Shown: piece by piece, positions 22,044 through 29,681 of the stretch
Position numbering within the stretch: the stretch's first letter is position 1
Layout of the letters: each line of letters begins with the position of its first letter
Origin: an uncultured Pygmaiobacter sp.
GTDB lineage: Bacteria > Bacillota > Clostridia > Oscillospirales > Ruminococcaceae
NCBI GenBank assembly: GCA_944386485.1
Contig: CALXBG010000069.1
Coordinates: 1 to 46,692 of the forward strand
DNA: 46,692 bases
Reading direction: 5' to 3'
Made by a program: the position numbers and the translations under genes
The notes under the pieces: generated by a model
What the model was told of the DNA's origin: nothing
What the model saw: only the letters and a program-made list of their open reading frames with translations
The model's database searches: none

Positions 22044-23687
22044 ATGCAGAACTTAACAAGAAATTGCCCACCGTCCGGACGGCGCCCAAAACAGGGCCCG
22101 CTGTTCTTGCGGCATACCGCCGCCATGCGGCTTTTGTCTATCGGCGCCGCCCTGTTATTGGCCTTCAGCGCGCTGGCTATCGCAGGATCGGCGGCGAGCG
22201 AACCTTGGCAGAATCCGACTGTCTCCCGCAGCTTGACAGGGGAGGACACTACCGCACAGGGGGTCCCCCTCGATGCAGATCATTTCCCGGATGACGCTTT
22301 TCGCAGCTTTCTGGGTCAGCGGTTTGACCTTGATGACGAAGGGGTACTGTCAAAGGAAGAGTGTGAATCGGTAACACGGCTGGATCTTCGCAATAAGGGC
22401 ATCCACTCCCTGGAGGGCATCGGTGTCTTTCCTTTGCTGACCAGCCTTAACTGCATCGGTAACGAGCTGACCGCGCTTCCGCTCGAACAGCTCACCGGCC
22501 TGACCAGCCTGCTGTGCAACGAAAATCAGTTGACTTCGCTGGATCTTTTCTTAGTGCCCTCGCTGACTCTGCTGCACTGTCACGATAACCAGCTTGCCGC
22601 GCTGGATGTCAGCGGATTGCCCGATCCACTTGAAATTGAGGATTGGACTTACGGCCAGCCCGCTTCCAGCCCCCATGCACAAGCCCAGTACGGCCAGCCG
22701 GTCTACCTGTATAGCGATGCCCCGGACGGCGTCTTTTCCTCCGAGGTTCCGCAAAATGCCGGCGTGTGGTACGTAAAGGCGGTTGTCCCGCCTCAACAGG
22801 ATCATGCGGGGCTTGAGCAGGTCGCCGAGTTTCATATCTGGAAAGCACATCCTAACTACACCATCCCGACCGGGCTCAGCGTTATGTATGGCGAACCGCT
22901 TGGAAGCGCTGTTCCAGGCGAGGGTTTTGTCTGGGAAACCTCGGATAAGCCGGCAGGGGATGTTGGACAGAGATCTTTCCCCGCCCGTTATCAACCAACC
23001 GACACTCAGAATTATCTGGTTGAAGAGGGGCTGCTTATCCCAGTAACCATCACCCCGAAGCCGGCCTCGCTGCTGTGGGTGCCCGAGGTTGCCAACGCGC
23101 AGGATGCCAAGCATTTGACTGTTCTTGATGGTGAAACAGCTCTGATCGAGGGAATCGATTATCTCCGTACCCAGCAGGAAGAGGAGGGGGAAATGATCAT
23201 CACCCTCAGCTTCCAAGGTAACTATACCGGCACCGTCCTCCGCAGTTATCTGCTTCCCGCGCCCACACCCACTCCCACACCCACGCCAATACCGACACCC
23301 ACGCCAACACCAACGCCGACACCTACACCCACACCGACACCGACGCCCACACCTGCTCCGACATCTACGCCGATTTTGGTGCTGCCGGTGAATCCGACGC
23401 CGCCATCCAACCCGAATGGTTCCACCCAGTCGCCCGTACCGATACAGCCGACCACGACCCCGGCACAGCCTGACCGGGAGCCAGATATAACCGGTCAGCC
23501 GGAGCATCACCCCGGTTCCGACGGTGCACCGCTGGTTACCCCAGACCCATCCGGTTCTTCCTCTCAGCCGCAACAGATCGAGAAGGGGGAGCGTGGATGG
23601 CCATGGTGGCTGTTGCTCCTGCTGCTAGCGGTTCTTCTGGTCCTTGCGATAGTGAAAAAGTATAAAGAAGATAAGCAATCCGAATGA
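22044..23687 (+). CDS. leucine-rich-repeat surface protein with Pro-Thr stalk
   Basis: The 547-residue product starts at the ATG at 22044 with a long basic N-region and a signal helix (LLSIGAALLLAFSALAIAG, about residues 30-48). A calcium/LRR-type entry segment (DADHFPDDAFRSFL) leads to short leucine-rich repeats (about 95-190; TRLDLRNKGIHSLEGI, TSLNCIGNELTAL). A beta domain follows, then a Pro-Thr repeat stalk (about 405-445), a Ser/Pro-rich linker and a C-terminal membrane helix WPWWLLLLLLAVLLVLAIV with a KKYKED tail. There is no LPXTG motif, so it is anchored by the helix. It probably binds a ligand outside the cell. The ribosome site AAAGGA is weak. Confidence 0.7.
   Translation: MQNLTRNCPPSGRRPKQGPLFLRHTAAMRLLSIGAALLLAFSALAIAGSAASEPWQNPTVSRSLTGEDTTAQGVPLDADHFPDDAFRSFLGQRFDLDDEGVLSKEECESVTRLDLRNKGIHSLEGIGVFPLLTSLNCIGNELTALPLEQLTGLTSLLCNENQLTSLDLFLVPSLTLLHCHDNQLAALDVSGLPDPLEIEDWTYGQPASSPHAQAQYGQPVYLYSDAPDGVFSSEVPQNAGVWYVKAVVPPQQDHAGLEQVAEFHIWKAHPNYTIPTGLSVMYGEPLGSAVPGEGFVWETSDKPAGDVGQRSFPARYQPTDTQNYLVEEGLLIPVTITPKPASLLWVPEVANAQDAKHLTVLDGETALIEGIDYLRTQQEEEGEMIITLSFQGNYTGTVLRSYLLPAPTPTPTPTPIPTPTPTPTPTPTPTPTPTPTPAPTSTPILVLPVNPTPPSNPNGSTQSPVPIQPTTTPAQPDREPDITGQPEHHPGSDGAPLVTPDPSGSSSQPQQIEKGERGWPWWLLLLLLAVLLVLAIVKKYKEDKQSE
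23259..23376 (+). repeat. Pro-Thr-coding tandem repeat
   Basis: A degenerate six-base repeat of the type CCNACN codes for about twenty Pro-Thr pairs, forming the stalk of the leucine-rich-repeat protein. It is a likely site of length variation. Confidence 0.85.
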
Positions 23688-23726
23688 CCCGTTGGCTGGA
23701 CAACCGCTTTTTATCTCTAATTCCGT

Positions 23727-23742
23727 TATACTGTAATTACAG
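23727..23742 (+). promoter_or_regulatory. esterase promoter -10 with overlapping perfect palindrome
   Basis: TATACT (23727-23732) is the likely -10. The perfect 12-base palindrome CTGTAATTACAG (23731-23742) overlaps its end and covers the expected start, as a repressor operator would. No convincing -35 was seen. Confidence 0.5.
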
Positions 23743-23781
23743 GGTGGAGAACAGATTCCTGCCCGAAAGGATGAAGATACC

Positions 23782-24732
23782 ATGAAAAAGAATTTATCAG
23801 CGCTCGCACCTTCGGAATATCTTGATGAGATGGCCCGCAAGGGGAATGAGGCAATGCTCTCAGCTCTTCGCACCGCTCACAGTTTTACCTCTTCCGACGC
23901 TTCTGATCCCAAAGAACTCGCGCGGCAGCGTCGCTCCCAGCAGACGCTGGGCAAGCTGCTGTCCCTGCCCATTGGATTTGACTGGGAAACTTTCGAGATT
24001 GAGGGCATCCCCGCAGCCTGGGCAAAACCAGAACACAGCGCCGGGCAAAACCGGATGATCCTGTACTGCCACGGTGGGGGTTATACCAGCGGTACGTTGG
24101 GCTACGCTCGGCTGCTGGCCTCCAAGCTGGCTCTCGCAACCGGATATCCGGTACTGACCTTTCAGTACGGACTTGCACCTGAACAGCCCTATCCCCGCGC
24201 ACTCGAAGATGCGCGTATTGTCTGGGATTACCTGATGCAGCTGGGCTGGGGCGCAAGAGAGGTTATCCTCGCCGGTGACTCGGCGGGCGGCAACCTGGCT
24301 TTGGAACTGGCGCTCTCGTTGCGGGAGGGCAAACGCCTTCTGCCGGGCAGGATGCTTCTCTTTTCTCCTTGGACTGACATGACCTGCTCGGGTGAGAGCT
24401 ACACCCTCTGCCGGGATCAGGATCCGCTGCTCACCGAAGACTATATCCGCTCGGTGCGTCAGGCCTACGCGCCGCAGGCCGACTGGAGTGACCCAGCCTT
24501 CTCTCCGCTTTTCGCTGATCTGCAGGGACTTCCTCCCACCCTCATTCAGGTCGGAGAGAAGGAGATCCTGCGAGATGACTCCACCCGGCTGCACCAACGG
24601 CTGCTCGAAGCCGGAGTGCCCGCCCTCGCACAGGTCTGGCCCGACATGTGGCATGTGTTCCAGATGTTCCCCCTTAAATCCGCCGACCGCGCGCTGGAGA
24701 GCGCCGCACAATTCCTCACCTTACTGGGATAA
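23782..24732 (+). CDS. alpha/beta hydrolase (acetyl esterase, hormone-sensitive-lipase type)
   Basis: The 316-residue protein has the hallmarks of the hormone-sensitive lipase branch. HGGGY at about 97-101 forms the oxyanion hole, GDSAGG at about 167-172 holds the nucleophilic Ser, and WHVF at about 289-292 gives the catalytic His; an Asp in the EKEILRDD region may complete the triad. No signal peptide is present, so it is cytoplasmic and probably cleaves small esters or acetyl groups. GAAAGGA lies upstream of the ATG. It has its own promoter with a palindrome and is followed by hairpins. The natural substrate is not known. Confidence 0.85.
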   Translation: MKKNLSALAPSEYLDEMARKGNEAMLSALRTAHSFTSSDASDPKELARQRRSQQTLGKLLSLPIGFDWETFEIEGIPAAWAKPEHSAGQNRMILYCHGGGYTSGTLGYARLLASKLALATGYPVLTFQYGLAPEQPYPRALEDARIVWDYLMQLGWGAREVILAGDSAGGNLALELALSLREGKRLLPGRMLLFSPWTDMTCSGESYTLCRDQDPLLTEDYIRSVRQAYAPQADWSDPAFSPLFADLQGLPPTLIQVGEKEILRDDSTRLHQRLLEAGVPALAQVWPDMWHVFQMFPLKSADRALESAAQFLTLLG

Positions 24733-24785
24733 GTGGATTTTTCCAAAACTGAAGGACCTCAAGATGCAGTACAGCGAGAAAACGG

Positions 24786-24809
24786 CACACCTAAGGGTGT
24801 GACTTTTAT
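24786..24809 (+). terminator. weak terminator candidate after the esterase
   Basis: A six-base stem CACACC/GGTGTG with a TAAG loop is followed by ACTTTTAT. The short stem makes it uncertain. Confidence 0.35.
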
Positions 24810-24837
24810 AAGAGAATAGCACGCCGCAAAAGACGGC

Positions 24838-24872
24838 AAGAGAGCAGCCCCGGGCTACGGGACTGCTCTCTT
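24838..24872. terminator. hairpin between convergent esterase and LysR genes
   Basis: A perfect ten-base stem AAGAGAGCAG/CTGCTCTCTT encloses a GC-rich loop. There is no T run on the forward side, and TTTT appears six bases beyond it on the reverse strand, so it may end the LysR transcript. Confidence 0.4.
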
Positions 24873-24922
24873 ATGTGTTGAGGATTCAAAGACAGACCAT
24901 GGGGCGATAAAAACAGAATCTT

Positions 24923-25810
24923 TTACAGCGAAATCTCTTTTAATTTTTCGATGAACTTTTCGCAGGCCTTGGAAAACACCTGGTACTTCTTCCAGACAAT
25001 CTGCATGCCCGCCTCCCTTTGCGGGGACAGGGGACGGAAACACAGCTTACTGTTTCCGGAGGTGTTGATGATCTTGTCCAGTCCGATCGCATAGCCCAGT
25101 CCCTCTTCCACCAGCAGGGAAGCGTTGAAGAGAAGGTTATAGGTTGCGACGACCTCCAGCTCGGACAGTTCCTTTTGAAGCCAGCCGGACAGGGTTGCCT
25201 TGCTGTCCTCCTGTTTTGAGATAATCAGCGGCTTGTCCCAAAGATCCTCGGGGCAGATGACCGGCTTTTCGGCCAGCGGCGCATCCCGCCGCATCAGAAC
25301 GCCCCACAGATCCTTGAAGGGAAGCTCGATCGAATGATATTTCGCATGGTCGACATTGCCGAATACAATGCCGAAATCAATCAGCCCCTTATCCAGCTGT
25401 TCGCTCACAAAGTCTGCGTTGCCGCTGGAAATGTGATAGTGAATCCCCGGATAGGTCTGATAGAGTTCCTTTGCGGCCCGGGCAATAAACCGGACGGCAT
25501 CTGTTTCGCCTGTCCCGATGTAGACGTCTCCCACGATGGTCTGATCCGAGAGGGAGATTTCCTGCTGGGTTTTCTGTACGAGGTTGAGGATCTCTTCCGC
25601 GCGCTTGCGAAGAATCATGCCCTCTTCGGTCAGGGTGATCTTCCTCGAACCCTTTGACCCGCGAATCAAAAGCTGTTTGCCCAGCTCCTCCTCCAATGCC
25701 TTGAGCTGGGTGGAAAGGGTGGGCTGGGAAAGGTGCAGCGACTGGGCCGCCCGTACCATGCTCTGTTCCCGCGCCACCGCAAGAAAATAGCCAAGTACCC
25801 GCAGTTCCAC
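24923..25810 (-). CDS. LysR-family transcription regulator
   Basis: The 295-residue protein has the N-terminal LysR helix-turn-helix (MVRAAQSLHLSQPTLSTQLKALEEELGKQLL, residues about 18-48) and a C-terminal effector-binding domain of normal length (DVYIGTGETDAVRFIA onwards). The GTG at 25810 is preceded by GAGGAGG. It is divergent from the small-protein/flavodoxin genes, the usual position for a LysR regulator of its neighbour. The intergenic region is markedly AT-rich with an ATATT...AATAT inverted repeat. The inducer is unknown; given the target genes it may respond to quinone, oxidative or electrophile stress, which is inference. Confidence 0.85.
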   Translation of the reverse strand: MELRVLGYFLAVAREQSMVRAAQSLHLSQPTLSTQLKALEEELGKQLLIRGSKGSRKITLTEEGMILRKRAEEILNLVQKTQQEISLSDQTIVGDVYIGTGETDAVRFIARAAKELYQTYPGIHYHISSGNADFVSEQLDKGLIDFGIVFGNVDHAKYHSIELPFKDLWGVLMRRDAPLAEKPVICPEDLWDKPLIISKQEDSKATLSGWLQKELSELEVVATYNLLFNASLLVEEGLGYAIGLDKIINTSGNSKLCFRPLSPQREAGMQIVWKKYQVFSKACEKFIEKLKEISL

Positions 25811-25897
25811 ACGCGCGCCTCCTCTCTTTCAGGTTAAGTCCAGTATAGCGAGATTTTCAATAAAGTTCAACTATGGAAACATATTCAATATAAGTAA

Positions 25898-25925
25898 TTG
25901 CTATTTAATATGGATCTTTTATAAT
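25898..25925 (+). promoter_or_regulatory. promoter of the flavodoxin cluster
   Basis: TTGCTA (25898-25903) and TATAAT (25920-25925) are spaced 16 bases apart. The AT-rich stretch just upstream, with an ATATT/AATAT inverted repeat overlapping the promoter, is a probable LysR site. Confidence 0.5.
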
Positions 25926-25946
25926 AGAATCAGAAAAGACGAACGG

Positions 25947-25982
25947 GTAAACTTTCCGGTAAACAGGGTAAACGGAGTAAAC
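25947..25982 (+). repeat. four direct GTAAAC repeats in a 5' leader
   Basis: GTAAAC occurs at 25947, 25959, 25968 and 25977, with start-to-start distances of 12, 9 and 9 bases. They lie between the likely transcription start and the ATG at 26002. Confidence 0.7.
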
Positions 25983-26001
25983 GGTACGGAGGCAAGGGAC
26001 G

Positions 26002-26271
26002 ATGGGGGATTCGGTAAGAAGGCTGGAGCAGCTTCTCGCCTACGGTTCAAAAGAGGCGATTGTTCAGAATCTGAAAGACGCGGGCTGCAACGAGGAGACT
26101 ATTCATTGCTGTCTTGCCTGTCTGGATGCAGGGAAGAAAGAAGAACTGCTCAGCCGGTTGGAACAGCACCGCAACGGACTTTTGGACAAGGTGCACGAGG
26201 GCGAAAAACAGATCGACTGTCTCGATTATCTGGTATTTCAAATCGGCCGCTGCTCCTTTGCGGACCAATAA
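26002..26271 (+). CDS. small helical protein upstream of flavodoxin genes
   Basis: The 89-residue protein is all helical, with two cysteine pairs in a short span (ETIHCCLACLDAGKK) and a C-terminal EQHRNGLLDKVHEGEKQIDCLDYLVFQI helix. Small proteins of this kind occur beside flavodoxin-type reductases in Clostridia, but no function is known to me. The C-terminal helix resembles the coiled-coil end of some regulators. The ATG is preceded by GGAGG at a slightly long spacing. It is the first gene of the operon divergent from LysR and is 34 bases ahead of the flavodoxin-like gene. Confidence 0.65.
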   Translation: MGDSVRRLEQLLAYGSKEAIVQNLKDAGCNEETIHCCLACLDAGKKEELLSRLEQHRNGLLDKVHEGEKQIDCLDYLVFQIGRCSFADQ

Positions 26272-26305
26272 ACAAGAAGCAACCTGACAGTTTGGAGGAA
26301 AAACA

Positions 26306-26845
26306 ATGGGAAAAAAGGTTCTGGTCATCTCGACAAGCTTGAGAAAGGGAGGAAATTCCGAAACGTTGGCAGACGCTTTCCTGCACGGCGCACAGGAGGC
26401 GGGTCATCAGGTGGAGAAAATCTGTTTGCAGGATAAGACCATCGGCTTTTGCAAGGGCTGCCTTGCCTGCCTGGACTCCCACCGCTGTGTGATTCGGGAT
26501 GATGCGGATGTCATCGCGCAGAAGATGCGTGCGGCGGATGTGTTGGTCTTTGCCACCCCCATTTACTACTATGAGATGTGCGGACAGATGAAGACATTGC
26601 TTGACCGGGCGAATCCCTTGTACGGCTCCGATTACCGGTTCCGGGAGGTATACCTGCTCGCAGCGGCGGCGGAGACGGAGGAAACCGCAATAGAGGGCGC
26701 GGTCAAAGGGCTCACCGGCTGGATTTCCTGTTTTTCGCGCTGCCGCCTTGCCGGGACGGTGTTCGGCGGCGGTGTGGACGCGGTTGGCGCGATCAAGGGT
26801 CATCCGGCAATCGAGAAAGCCTACCAGATGGGAAAGGCGGTTTGA
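26306..26845 (+). CDS. flavodoxin-fold iron-sulfur flavoprotein/NAD(P)H oxidoreductase
   Basis: The 179-residue protein has the NADPH-dependent FMN-reductase fold. STSLRKGGNSETLAD binds FMN phosphate, and FATPIYYYEMCGQMKTLLDR is the second flavin loop. Cysteines at FCKGCLACLDSHRC (about 49-61) match the iron-sulfur flavoprotein type, though they may instead be redox thiols. It should act in the cytoplasm and reduce an unknown substrate. A GGAGG site lies close before the ATG. It is the second gene in the operon opposite LysR, followed by a lipoprotein gene that starts six bases after its stop. Confidence 0.8.
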   Translation: MGKKVLVISTSLRKGGNSETLADAFLHGAQEAGHQVEKICLQDKTIGFCKGCLACLDSHRCVIRDDADVIAQKMRAADVLVFATPIYYYEMCGQMKTLLDRANPLYGSDYRFREVYLLAAAAETEETAIEGAVKGLTGWISCFSRCRLAGTVFGGGVDAVGAIKGHPAIEKAYQMGKAV

Positions 26846-26850
26846 TCGGA

Positions 26851-27372
26851 ATGAAGCTGCGAAGATGGGGTCTGCTGATCCTGTTGTCGCTCTTGATGGG
26901 GGCCGCGGCTGCCTGCGCCGGGGAAGAGCCTGAGACGGTACAGAGCAGTTCTGCAATAGAGCAGCAAGCCGGCTCATCACAGCTTTCCGCAGCGGAAGAG
27001 GTGCAGGAGGAAACCGAAATGAAGATGAGGCTTGAGATTGCCGGTGAGACTTTTACCGCAACGCTGGAAAACAACTCCTCGGTCGAGGCGCTCAGGGAGC
27101 TGCTCGCGCAGGGGCCGCTGACCCTCGAGATGGAGGACTATGCCGGTATGGAGAAGGGGGCCGACCTCGGAACGACGCTGCCCCAGAATAACCGGCAGAT
27201 GAATACCCAGCCCGGGGACATTATCCTGTATCAGGGAAGAACCCTTGTGATCTATTACGATACCAACAGCTGGAGCCTGACCCCGATCGGAAAAATTGAT
27301 GGGGTGAGCGCAGAGGAGTTGCGCCAGGCGCTCGGCTCGGGGGATGTCACCGTCACGATTTCGGTAGAGTAG
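26851..27372 (+). CDS. cyclophilin-like-domain lipoprotein
   Basis: From the ATG at 26851 the product is 173 residues. It starts with a signal helix (WGLLILLSLLMGAAAACAG) ending in a cysteine that could be lipidated. After an acidic linker comes a domain MKMRLEIAGETFTATLENNSSVEALRELL, with the ending VTVTISVE. This fits the cyclophilin-like-2 family (PF18050). The family is widespread beside flavodoxins and has no proven isomerase activity. A TTG at 26842 overlaps the upstream stop and is an alternative start. Placed between two flavodoxin genes, it may hold or deliver a redox partner at the outside of the membrane, but this is speculation. Confidence 0.7.
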   Translation: MKLRRWGLLILLSLLMGAAAACAGEEPETVQSSSAIEQQAGSSQLSAAEEVQEETEMKMRLEIAGETFTATLENNSSVEALRELLAQGPLTLEMEDYAGMEKGADLGTTLPQNNRQMNTQPGDIILYQGRTLVIYYDTNSWSLTPIGKIDGVSAEELRQALGSGDVTVTISVE

Positions 27373-27383
27373 GGGGAAAGGTT

Positions 27384-27905
27384 ATGAAAATCCTGGTCTT
27401 GAACGGAAGCCCGCGGCCAAACGGCAATACCGCAGCGCTGGTGGAATCCTTTGTGGAGGGGGCCACCGAGAGCGGCCATCAGGTCACAGTTGTCCCTGTT
27501 GGTCAGAAAAAGATTGCGGGATGCCTTGGCTGTGAATACTGCCACACTAAGGGCAACGGACGCTGTATTCAGCAGGATGAAATGCAGCAGGTTTATCCGC
27601 TTTTGGAGCAGGCGGAGATGATTGTGCTCGCTTCGCCCATCTATTACCATGGCTTTACCGGTCAGCTGCAATGCGCCATCAACCGGATTTACGCGCTGGA
27701 TAAACCGAAGAATCTGAAAAAGGCCGCCCTCATCCTCACCTCGGGCAGTGACCATGTGTATTCCGGGGCAATTTATGAGTACCAGAATTCCTTTTTGAAT
27801 TACCTGAAGCTGGAGGATATGGGGATCTTTTCAGCCTATGGAAAGCAGAATAGGTCGAAAGAAAAATGCAAGGAACTCAGGGCGTTTGGACAAAGTTTGA
27901 AATAA
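27384..27905 (+). CDS. flavodoxin-family NAD(P)H oxidoreductase
   Basis: The 173-residue protein begins MKILVLNGSPRPNGNTAALVE, the classic FMN-reductase loop. A second flavin loop reads LASPIYYHGFTGQLQ. Cysteines in GCLGCEYCHTKGNGRC (about 46-61) match the CxxCxxC pattern of iron-sulfur flavoproteins. AGGGGGAAAGG precedes the ATG. It is the last gene of the operon, 11 bases after the cyclophilin-like gene, and is related to, but distinct from, the flavodoxin-like gene two positions upstream. A strong terminator follows. Confidence 0.8.
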   Translation: MKILVLNGSPRPNGNTAALVESFVEGATESGHQVTVVPVGQKKIAGCLGCEYCHTKGNGRCIQQDEMQQVYPLLEQAEMIVLASPIYYHGFTGQLQCAINRIYALDKPKNLKKAALILTSGSDHVYSGAIYEYQNSFLNYLKLEDMGIFSAYGKQNRSKEKCKELRAFGQSLK

Positions 27906-27947
27906 AGCGAAAAGCGGCCCCCGGCCATTTCCAAAACGGGGGACAGC

Positions 27948-27985
27948 AAAGGCCATTTGATCGGATGGATCAAATGGCCTTTTTC
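27948..27985 (+). terminator. terminator of the flavodoxin cluster
   Basis: A perfect 15-base stem (AAAGGCCATTTGATC / GATCAAATGGCCTTT) with a five-base loop is followed by TTC and more T residues. Confidence 0.9.
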
Positions 27986-28021
27986 ATTGGGTCTGCACCC
28001 AGCTTTTATAAAATCCGTTTT

Positions 28022-28062
28022 GTGATTTTGTCACGGTAAAAATTCTGCGGGCATGGTATGCT
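28022..28062 (+). promoter_or_regulatory. ferredoxin promoter with Crp/Fnr-like site at -41
   Basis: GTGA-TTTTG-TCAC (28022-28034, centre 28028) precedes TATGCT (28057-28062). With a start near 28069 the site is centred at -41. No -35 box is seen. The convergently placed Crp/Fnr gene is the likely regulator. Confidence 0.6.
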
Positions 28063-28090
28063 GAAAACAATATCATCAGGGGGATGCGGT

Positions 28091-28300
28091 ATGAGCTCAG
28101 AGAGAAAAAGACGCAAAGCGGTGGTGGATCAGTTCCTCTGCGTGGCCTGTGGTTATTGCGTAAAGGTGTGTCCCTTGCAGGCGATTGCGGTCATCGGCGG
28201 CGTGACAGCGCGGGCGGATGTGCAAAAATGTGTTGGATGCGGAAGATGCGCGGCGGAGTGTCCGGCCAGCGTCATTGAAATTCAGGAGGCAAATTCATGA
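28091..28300 (+). CDS. two-cluster 4Fe-4S ferredoxin
   Basis: The 69-residue protein has two CxxCxxCxxxCP motifs, CVACGYCVKVCP and CVGCGRCAAECP, which bind two 4Fe-4S clusters. It is an electron carrier in the cytoplasm or bound to the membrane partner encoded next. The ATG has AGGGGG about 8 bases upstream. Its TGA overlaps the ATG of the NapH-like gene (ATGA), so the two are tightly coupled. A Crp/Fnr-like promoter site lies upstream. Confidence 0.85.
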   Translation: MSSERKRRKAVVDQFLCVACGYCVKVCPLQAIAVIGGVTARADVQKCVGCGRCAAECPASVIEIQEANS

Positions 28301-28875
28301 AAAAACGCTGGTATGATTATCTCTGGATCGCTTCGGCCCTTTATCTCATCCTGAGCTTTTTCAATATTCTGTTTGCGTGGCTTGGGCTGTTGTGCTTCTT
28401 TATCCCACTAGGCATCGCGCTTTTGGGGGGCAATAAGGGGTACTGCAACCGCTACTGCGGCAGAGGTCAGCTGTTCAGCCTTCTGGGTGGCCGGTTCGGT
28501 CTGTCCCGAAAAAAGGATGTCCCGCGCTGGATGAAGAGCAAGGTGTTCCGGTATGGGTTTCTCGTCTTCTTTTTTGCCATGTTTTTCTCAATGCTCTGGA
28601 GTACCTGGCTCGTGTTCTCCGGAGCGCAGGACCTCAAGCAGGCGGTCACGCTGCTGTGGACCTTTAAGCTGCCCTGGAACTGGGCCTACCACGGAACGAT
28701 CCTTCACCACGGTGTGGCACAGTTTGCCTTCGGCTTTTACAGCGTCATGCTGACCTCCACCGTGCTGGGCTTGATTACTATGATCGTTTTCAAGCCGCGC
28801 AGCTGGTGTGTCTATTGCCCGATGGGGACGATGACCCAGCTGATCTGTAAAGCGAAAAACAGAAAAGAGGCCTGA
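28297..28875 (+). CDS. NapH/NosR-like 4Fe-4S membrane protein
   Basis: The 192-residue protein has about four membrane helices (LWIASALYLILSFFNILFAWL, LLCFFIPLGIALL, FLVFFFAMFFSMLW, VMLTSTVLGLITMIVF). It carries two cysteine groups on the inner side, CNRYCGRG near residue 50 and CVYCPMG near 172, as found in NapH/NosR/YccM-type proteins. These normally pass electrons between ferredoxin-like carriers and a membrane process. It lacks the full ferredoxin domain of NapH, which is provided by the coupled upstream gene. The pair is likely one electron-transfer unit, with its target unknown. Confidence 0.75.
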   Translation: MKKRWYDYLWIASALYLILSFFNILFAWLGLLCFFIPLGIALLGGNKGYCNRYCGRGQLFSLLGGRFGLSRKKDVPRWMKSKVFRYGFLVFFFAMFFSMLWSTWLVFSGAQDLKQAVTLLWTFKLPWNWAYHGTILHHGVAQFAFGFYSVMLTSTVLGLITMIVFKPRSWCVYCPMGTMTQLICKAKNRKEA

Positions 28876-28897
28876 CCCCTTTAACGGATAGGACACC

Positions 28898-29548
28898 CTA
28901 TAACACCCTCAGTCGGGCTTCGTCCAGAATTTTCACCGTCCCGCGGGAGAGTGCGACAAGTCCTTCCTCCTGAAAATACCGCAGCATCCGGGTGATGACC
29001 TCCCGGTGGGTGCCCAGATGGTTTGCGATGATTTCGTGGGTGATTTTGAGTTCCGGCCCGCCTTCGATGGACGACTCTTCCATCAGAAAGGCGGCCAGGC
29101 GTTTGTCAAGGCTCTTCCACATAACCTGTTCCATCAGCCACATGACCTCAGAAAAACGGCCTGCCATGATCTCATTGGTGTAGTTGGAAAGCTCTGTGGA
29201 TTCCTGCACGATCTGCTGGTAAATTTCTGCGGGGATAACCCAGAATACAGTATCCTTCTGCGCTTCAATAGTGATGTCAAACTGAATCGAGCGCAGAATA
29301 CAGGAGGCGGAAAAGAGGCAGATGTCTCGGTCGAATAGGCGATAGAGGGTAATCTGCCGCCCCTCGTCCGAGAGAATATAAGCGCGCAGTTGCCCCGATT
29401 GTATGATAAAAAGGCTGGTGCAGTCCGCACCGCCACGGTGTAAAATATCGCCTTTTTTAGCGGTTCGCAGGGTGAGGGCTGCGAGCAACCGATTCCTCTG
29501 ATTTTCACTAAGCTGATCCCATACAGGAAAATAGCCCTCGAAGGTCAT
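28898..29548 (-). CDS. Crp/Fnr-family regulator of the ferredoxin unit
   Basis: The 216-residue protein has a cyclic-nucleotide-binding-like fold (SLFIIQSGQLRAYILSDEGRQITLYRL), then the spaced cysteines in RDICLFSASCIL, a pattern often seen in Clostridial Fnr-like regulators. The C-terminal winged helix reads ITHEIIANHLGTHREVITRMLRYFQEEGLV. The cysteines may sense redox state or oxygen, but no Fnr-type four-Cys cluster is seen. AAGGAGGG lies before the ATG at 29548. It is convergent with the ferredoxin/NapH-like unit, whose promoter has a -41 palindrome, so it is its likely activator. Confidence 0.85.
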   Translation of the reverse strand: MTFEGYFPVWDQLSENQRNRLLAALTLRTAKKGDILHRGGADCTSLFIIQSGQLRAYILSDEGRQITLYRLFDRDICLFSASCILRSIQFDITIEAQKDTVFWVIPAEIYQQIVQESTELSNYTNEIMAGRFSEVMWLMEQVMWKSLDKRLAAFLMEESSIEGGPELKITHEIIANHLGTHREVITRMLRYFQEEGLVALSRGTVKILDEARLRVL

Positions 29549-29572
29549 TCGGCGTCCCTCCTTTATTGTTCA

Positions 29573-29601
29573 AGTATAGAGGACGCCGAATTTGCTGTCA
29601 A
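29573..29601 (-). promoter_or_regulatory. promoter of the second Crp/Fnr gene
   Basis: On the reverse strand TTGACA (29601-29596) and TATACT (29578-29573) have a 17-base spacer, close to consensus. Directly upstream TTGAT and ATCAA half-sites (around 29604-29620) sit seven bases apart and could be a regulator site. Confidence 0.75.
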
Positions 29602-29645
29602 TCTTGATTGGCCGGATCAAAAATACACATTAGAATAGAGCTAAA

Positions 29646-29681
29646 GGAAGCGCCCGATTGCGATGGCAATCGGGCGCTTCC
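29646..29681. repeat. perfect 16-base inverted repeat in an intergenic region
   Basis: GGAAGCGCCCGATTGC and its exact complement are separated by GATG. It is followed on the forward strand by a T-rich stretch, so it could be a terminator; no gene that needs one lies immediately before it. Confidence 0.6.

Noticed and set aside
23246..23455. A Gly-Val repeat protein on the reverse strand
   Set aside because: It is only the antisense of the Pro-Thr stalk repeat.
27948..27985. TTGATC/GATCAA as an Fnr site before the ferredoxin gene
   Set aside because: It is part of a perfect 15-base stem followed by T residues, so it is a terminator; the better Crp-like site is at 28022-28034.
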